From: Solirubrobacter pauli
GTDB taxonomy: Bacteria; Actinomycetota; Thermoleophilia; Solirubrobacterales; Solirubrobacteraceae
NCBI RefSeq assembly: GCF_003633755.1
Contig: NZ_RBIL01000002.1
Span: forward strand, 248,001 to 312,000
Reading direction: 5' to 3'
DNA length: 64,000 nt
Shown here: positions 59,718 to 64,000 of the stretch, piece after piece
Numbering within the stretch: the stretch's first letter is position 1
Layout of the letters: each line of letters begins with the position of its first letter
Position numbers and translations under genes: made by a program
The notes under the pieces: generated by a model
The model's database searches: none
The model's input: only the letters and a program-made list of their open reading frames with translations
Told to the model about the DNA's origin: nothing

Positions 59718-61493
59718 ATGGCCGAAACAGTGGGCGCGCACATCCTCGACCGGTTGCACGGCCACGGCGTCGACCTCGTCTACGGCTACCCCGGCGACGG
59801 CATCAACGGCATCCTCGGCGCGTTCCACGACGCCGAGGTCGAGTTCGTGCAGGCCGCGCACGAGGAGCTCGCGGCGTTCATGGCGTGCGCGCACGCGAAG
59901 CTCTCCGGTGACGTCGGCGTGTGCCTGGCGACGAGCGGCCCGGGCGCGATCCACCTGCTCAACGGGCTCTACGACGCCAAGCTCGACCATCAGCCGGTGG
60001 TCGCCATCGTCGGCCAGCAGAAGGCGATCTCGCTCGGCTCCGACTACCAGCAGGAGGTCGACCTCGCGAGCCTGTTCAAGGACGTCGCGAGCGAGTACGT
60101 GCAGGTCGTGATGACGCCCGGCCAGACGACCCACGTGATCGACCGGGCGGTGCAGATCGCCCGCGCCACCCGCTCGGTCACCGCCGTGATCATCCCCGCG
60201 GACGTGCAGGAGGAGCCGTACGAGGCGCCGCCGCGCGCGCACGGGACGACCTACTCGGGCGGCGCGGTCCCGCGGCCGCGCGTCTTGCCGCAGCGCGACG
60301 ACCTCGCGCGCGCCGCGGAGGTCCTCAACGCCGGCGAGAAGGTGGCGGTGCTGGCGGGCGCGGGCGCGCGGGAGGCGGCCGCCGAGCTCGAGCAGCTGGC
60401 CGAGCTGCTCGGCGCGGGTGTCGCCAAGGCGCTCAACGGCCGCGACGTGCTGCCCGACGACCTCCCGTACGTCACCGGCTCGATCGGCCTGCTCGGCACG
60501 AAGGCCAGCGACGTGCTGATGCAGGAGTGCGACACGCTGCTGATGGTCGGCTCGAGCTTCCCGTACTCGGAGTGGCTGCCCGAGCCCGGCCAGGCACGCG
60601 GCGTGCAGATCGACCTGGACGCGCGCCGGCTCGGGATCCGCTACCCGATGGAGGTCAACCTCGCCGGCGACGCGCGCGAGACGCTGCGCGAGCTGCTGCC
60701 GCTGCTGCGGCGCAAGGAGGACCGGTCCTTCCAGCAGCGGATCATGGACGAGGTCGACCGCTCCTGGCGGGTGCTGGCCGACCAGGCCGAGGTCGCCGCG
60801 AACCCGCTCAACCCGCTGAAGGTCTTCCACGAGCTGAGCCCGCGGCTGCCCGACGCGGCGATCATCACCGCCGACTCCGGCTCGTCCACGAACTGGTGGG
60901 CCCGGCACCTGCGCTTCCGGCGCGGGATGCGCGGCGCCCTCTCCGGCACCCTGGCCACGATGGGGCCGGCGATCCCGTACGCGCTGGCGGCCAAGTTCGT
61001 CCATCCCGACCGGCCCGTGATCGCCATCGAAGGCGACGGCGCGATGCAGATGAACGGGCTCAACGCGCTGATCGACGTCGCCAAGCACCGCCACCGCTGG
61101 ACCGATCCGCGGTTCGTCGTGCTGGTGCTCAACAACCGTGACCTCAACCAGGTCACGTGGGAGCAGCGCGTGCTGGTCGGCGATCCCAAGCTCGAGGCGT
61201 CGCAGGTGGTGCCGGACTTCCCGTACGCGCGCTACGCCGAGCTGCTCGGCTTCAAGGGCATCCGCGTGGACTCGCCGGACGCGGTCGGCGCCGCCTGGGA
61301 CGCGGCGCTGGCGTCCGACGTGCCCGTCGTGCTGGAGGCGGTGACCGACCCGGAGGTGCCGCCGCTGCCACCACACATCGCCTTCGAGCAGGCCAAGAAC
61401 CTCGCCTCGGCGCTCGCCCACGGCGATCCCGCCCGGGGTCAGATCATCCGGCAGGCGCTCAAGGGCAAACTGCAAGAGTTGATCAACCGCTGA
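59718..61493 (+). CDS. Thiamine-pyrophosphate-dependent enzyme, pyruvate oxidase/dehydrogenase (PoxB) type
   Basis: 591 aa from ATG 59718. N-terminal TPP-binding domain with YGYPGDGINGILGAF and the catalytic glutamate in QAAHEELAAFMA, GVCLATSGPGAIHLLNGLYDAK, GQQKAISLGSDYQQEVDL. Middle FAD/linker domain. C-terminal TPP motif IEGDGAMQMNGLNALIDVAKHRHRWTDPRFVVLVLNNRDLNQVTWEQR, with GDG...NN. Order and motifs fit PoxB-like pyruvate:quinone or oxygen oxidoreductase rather than acetolactate synthase. Acts at the membrane in E. coli; substrate here inferred. Confidence 0.8.
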   Translation: MAETVGAHILDRLHGHGVDLVYGYPGDGINGILGAFHDAEVEFVQAAHEELAAFMACAHAKLSGDVGVCLATSGPGAIHLLNGLYDAKLDHQPVVAIVGQQKAISLGSDYQQEVDLASLFKDVASEYVQVVMTPGQTTHVIDRAVQIARATRSVTAVIIPADVQEEPYEAPPRAHGTTYSGGAVPRPRVLPQRDDLARAAEVLNAGEKVAVLAGAGAREAAAELEQLAELLGAGVAKALNGRDVLPDDLPYVTGSIGLLGTKASDVLMQECDTLLMVGSSFPYSEWLPEPGQARGVQIDLDARRLGIRYPMEVNLAGDARETLRELLPLLRRKEDRSFQQRIMDEVDRSWRVLADQAEVAANPLNPLKVFHELSPRLPDAAIITADSGSSTNWWARHLRFRRGMRGALSGTLATMGPAIPYALAAKFVHPDRPVIAIEGDGAMQMNGLNALIDVAKHRHRWTDPRFVVLVLNNRDLNQVTWEQRVLVGDPKLEASQVVPDFPYARYAELLGFKGIRVDSPDAVGAAWDAALASDVPVVLEAVTDPEVPPLPPHIAFEQAKNLASALAHGDPARGQIIRQALKGKLQELINR

Positions 61494-61539
61494 TCGGGCG
61501 CATGGCCCGAGCCCGTGATGGGCACCAGCAAAGAACGCC

Positions 61540-63798
61540 ATGTCGACCGGTGAGCACCCTGCCTTGCATCTAGAGCGAGACCTGCCAGTGAGCGAAGACG
61601 ACCCGGGTGAGCAGCCCACTCAGGAGCACCAGGCTCCCGAGATCACCTTCGACGAGAAGTTCTACCCCGCGCGGCCCAAGCGCTTCCGGCCGTCGGCGCG
61701 CCGTTCGCTGCGGCGCCGGCTGGCCGACCGTCTCGGCGGCGAGGAGATGGCCGACAGCCGCGAGTACGTCGAGTGGCTCGTCGAGGAGTCGATGCTCCAC
61801 GACGCCAACCGGCTGGCGACGCAGCTGTCGGGCACCGGCAGCATGTGGCAGAACCCGTTCGCGCACCCGGACCCGCGCGCGGCGCTCGAGCGCGCGTCCG
61901 TGTGGTTCACCGCGTACCCGCTGAGCTTCGTCACGCGCCAAGGCGAGTCCTACCTGGCGGCGCTCGCCGACCGCGGGCTGTGGGAGGCGTTCCGCCGGAT
62001 CGGCATCGACGCCGTCCACACCGGGCCGGTGAAGCTCGCGGGCGGCCTCAACGGCCGCCGCCTGACGCCGTCCGTCGACGGCCACTTCGACCGGATCTCG
62101 ATGAACGTGGACCCCGAGTTCGGCACCGAGGAGGAGTTCCGCACGCTGTGCGCGACCGCCGCGGAGTACGAGGGCACGGTGATCGACGACATCGTCCCGG
62201 GCCACACCGGCAAGGGCGCGGACTTCCGCCTGGCCGAGATGGGCTACCAGGACTACCCGGGCATCTACCACATGGTCGCGGTGGCGCCCGAGGACTGGGA
62301 CCTGCTGCCCGACGTCCCCGAGGGGCGCGACAGCGTCAACCTGGACGCCGAGACCGAGGCGGTGCTGGAACGGCGCGGCTACATCATCGGCCGGCTCCAG
62401 CGGGTGATCTTCTACGAGCCGGGCATCAAGGAGACCAACTGGTCCGCGACGCGGCCCGTGCTGGGCGTGGACGGCGTCGAGCGGCGCTGGGTCTACCTGC
62501 ACTACTTCAAGGAGGGCCAGCCGTCGATCAACTGGCTCGACCCGTCGTTCTCGGGCATGCGGCTCGTGATCGGCGACGCCCTGCACGCGCTGGCCGACCT
62601 CGGCGCCGGCGGGCTGCGGCTGGACGCGAACGGCTTCCTGGGCGCGGAGAAGAGCGCCGAGGAGGAGCCGGCGTGGTCGGAAGGCCATCCGCTGTCGGAA
62701 GCCGCGAACCACTTCATCGCGTCGATGATCCGCAAGATGGGCGGGTTCTCCTTCCAGGAGCTCAACCTGTCGATGGACGACATCAAGGTCATGGGCGAGT
62801 CCGGCGCCGACCTGTCCTACGACTTCGTCAACCGGCCCGCGTACCACCACGCGCTGGTGACCGAGGACACCGAGTTCCTGCGGCTGACGCTGCGCACCGC
62901 GATGGAGATGGGCATCGACCCGGCGTCGCTGGTGCACGCGATGCAGAACCACGACGAGCTCACGCACGAGCTCGTCCACTTCTCCACCGTCCACCGCGAC
63001 CAGCTCTTCGAGTGGCACGGGGAGGAGACGCGGGGCGAGGACCTCGCCGAGGAGGTGCGCCAGACGCTCAACGCGCGGCTCACCGGCGTCCGCGCGCCCT
63101 ACAACCGCACCTTCACCACCAACGGCATCGCGTGCACGACCGCGACGGTGATCGCGGCCACGCTCGGCATCCGCGACATCGCGCTGATCACGCCGGAGGA
63201 GCGCGACCGGATCAAGGACGTCCACCTGCTGCTGGTGATGTTCAACGCGCTCCAGCCGGGCGTGTTCGCGCTGAGCGGCTGGGACCTGTCCGGCATGCTG
63301 ACCGTGGACGCGGCGTCGGTCGCCGACCTGATCGCCGACGGCGACACGCGCTGGCTCAACCGCGGCGCGCACGACCTGCGTGGCGTCCCGGACCCGTCGA
63401 CCGAGGGTCGCATGCCGGCCGGCCGCTCCCTCTACGGGGCGCTGCCGGAGCAGCTCGCCGACCCGAAGTCGTTCGCGTCGGGCCTGCGCAAGATCCTCGA
63501 GGTCCGCGGCGAGCACGGCATCGCGACCGCGAAGCAGATCGACATCCCCGACGTGTCCAACAAGGCGGAGCTGGTGATGGTCCACGAGCTCACGGACGGG
63601 CAGCTCCAGATCACCGCGCTGAACTTCTCGGCGGAGGAGATCGCGGGCTCGGTCCGCTCCGAGCACCTGCCCGGCGGGTCGGTCCTCACCGACATGTTCA
63701 CGGGCGAGGAGCTGGGCACGGTCGACGACCTGCACACGTTCAGCCTCACGCTGTGCGGCTACTCCGGCCGCTCGCTGCTGGTCACGCCGCCGGAATGA
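61540..63798 (+). CDS. GH13-family enzyme, trehalose-synthase/amylase-like
   Basis: 752 aa from ATG 61540; GTG 61588 ([12 protein letters not shown]) is an alternative without 16 polar residues. GH13 barrel regions: [14 protein letters not shown] (lacks the usual Asn-His, has Gly-His); [18 protein letters not shown] with the nucleophile Asp; [15 protein letters not shown] with the acid Glu; [15 protein letters not shown] with the transition-state Asp. C-terminal beta domain ends [17 protein letters not shown]. Resembles TreS-like proteins, but the specificity is uncertain. The charged N-terminal 60 residues are extra. Confidence 0.78.
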   Translation: MSTGEHPALHLERDLPVSEDDPGEQPTQEHQAPEITFDEKFYPARPKRFRPSARRSLRRRLADRLGGEEMADSREYVEWLVEESMLHDANRLATQLSGTGSMWQNPFAHPDPRAALERASVWFTAYPLSFVTRQGESYLAALADRGLWEAFRRIGIDAVHTGPVKLAGGLNGRRLTPSVDGHFDRISMNVDPEFGTEEEFRTLCATAAEYEGTVIDDIVPGHTGKGADFRLAEMGYQDYPGIYHMVAVAPEDWDLLPDVPEGRDSVNLDAETEAVLERRGYIIGRLQRVIFYEPGIKETNWSATRPVLGVDGVERRWVYLHYFKEGQPSINWLDPSFSGMRLVIGDALHALADLGAGGLRLDANGFLGAEKSAEEEPAWSEGHPLSEAANHFIASMIRKMGGFSFQELNLSMDDIKVMGESGADLSYDFVNRPAYHHALVTEDTEFLRLTLRTAMEMGIDPASLVHAMQNHDELTHELVHFSTVHRDQLFEWHGEETRGEDLAEEVRQTLNARLTGVRAPYNRTFTTNGIACTTATVIAATLGIRDIALITPEERDRIKDVHLLLVMFNALQPGVFALSGWDLSGMLTVDAASVADLIADGDTRWLNRGAHDLRGVPDPSTEGRMPAGRSLYGALPEQLADPKSFASGLRKILEVRGEHGIATAKQIDIPDVSNKAELVMVHELTDGQLQITALNFSAEEIAGSVRSEHLPGGSVLTDMFTGEELGTVDDLHTFSLTLCGYSGRSLLVTPPE

Positions 63799-63836
63799 GC
63801 GCCGTCCTCAGTGGCAGCTCCTAGAATCCGGCGCCG

Positions 63837-64000
63837 ATGACAGCCGTGGCGGCCCGTGAGCACTGGGAGCTGCCGGCCGAGCCGGAGAGCGTGACGTTGT
63901 CGCGCGGGCGCGTGCGCACCTTCGCGAAGGAGCACGGCGCGTCCGCGGAGGACATCGTCGACCTCACGCTGGCCGTGACCGAGGCGGTGACGAACGCGGT
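63837..64000 (+). CDS. Anti-sigma-factor-type histidine-kinase-fold ATPase (partial, 3' end outside window)
   Basis: 54 codons visible from ATG 63837: WELPAEPESVTLSRGRVRTFAKEHG then EDIVDLTLAVTEAVTNAV. The first strand plus the N-box TEAVTNAV are typical of RsbW/SpoIIAB-like HATPase_c_2 anti-sigma kinases. Truncated by the window edge, so the G-boxes cannot be checked. Would be a natural partner for the STAS proteins at 23.4-24.1 kb, but this is inference. Confidence 0.75.
   Translation, partial: MTAVAAREHWELPAEPESVTLSRGRVRTFAKEHGASAEDIVDLTLAVTEAVTNA

Noticed and set aside
1-64000. tRNA, rRNA, insertion sequences, prophage or integrative element
   Set aside because: None recognised by eye on either strand; a tRNA scan was not possible, so a missed tRNA cannot be ruled out.

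Overview
This window comes from a very GC-rich bacterium with GTG/TTG starts, short-gap operons and gene families typical of Actinomycetota (DUF7144, DUF6458, HdeD, PrsW and STAND-LuxR proteins). A lineage such as Solirubrobacterales fits, but that is inference. I saw no rRNA, tRNA, insertion sequence, CRISPR array or prophage, and no gap over 300 bases without a gene.

Bases 1-19613 (minus strand) hold one long cobalamin operon. It reads from an alpha-ribazole phosphatase through cobD, cobQ, cobN, a ChlI/ChlD-type chelatase ATPase, cobO, cobB, cobI, cbiQ, a cbiX-cbiO fusion, cobJ, cobA, cbiM, cobM, cobL, a CobE-like gene, cobH and cobU, to a cobC cut by the left window edge. Nearly every junction is a 4-base ATGA or GTGA overlap. 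A cobalamin riboswitch (19660-19756) sits in the leader. cobT and a DUF4180 gene run divergently on the plus strand. Uptake (CbiM, CbiQ, CbiO), corrin-ring methylation, two kinds of cobalt chelatase, amidation, adenosylation and nucleotide-loop assembly are all present. CobG, CobK, CobF and CobS are not in view.

Bases 21-38 kb are mixed housekeeping and accessory genes: a secreted X-Pro peptidase, two STAS proteins, a PhzF protein, an MhqO/MhqD-like quinone-detoxification pair, a methyltransferase, a large LuxR regulator, an EamA transporter with a divergent LysR regulator, a secreted TAP-like hydrolase, an aminotransferase, MmsA and xylose isomerase.

Bases 38-60 kb are a dense island of small membrane and stress-type genes: a K+ channel, a holin-like/phosphodiesterase fusion, a metallo-beta-lactamase-fold hydrolase, YihY, four DUF7144 paralogs, DUF6458, HdeD, PrsW, a universal stress protein, a B12-domain-like protein, DUF1269, AI-2E and a TPP enzyme. 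Two MalT-like STAND-LuxR regulators lie inside it. Eleven intergenic sites here share one architecture: half-sites GGRTGA and TCAYCC alternate with fixed spacers of 7, 5 and 7 bases, mostly 15-35 bases from start codons and often between divergent genes. I read this as an undescribed regulon and consider it the main discovery candidate. The window ends with a GH13 trehalose-synthase-like enzyme and the start of an anti-sigma-factor-type kinase.
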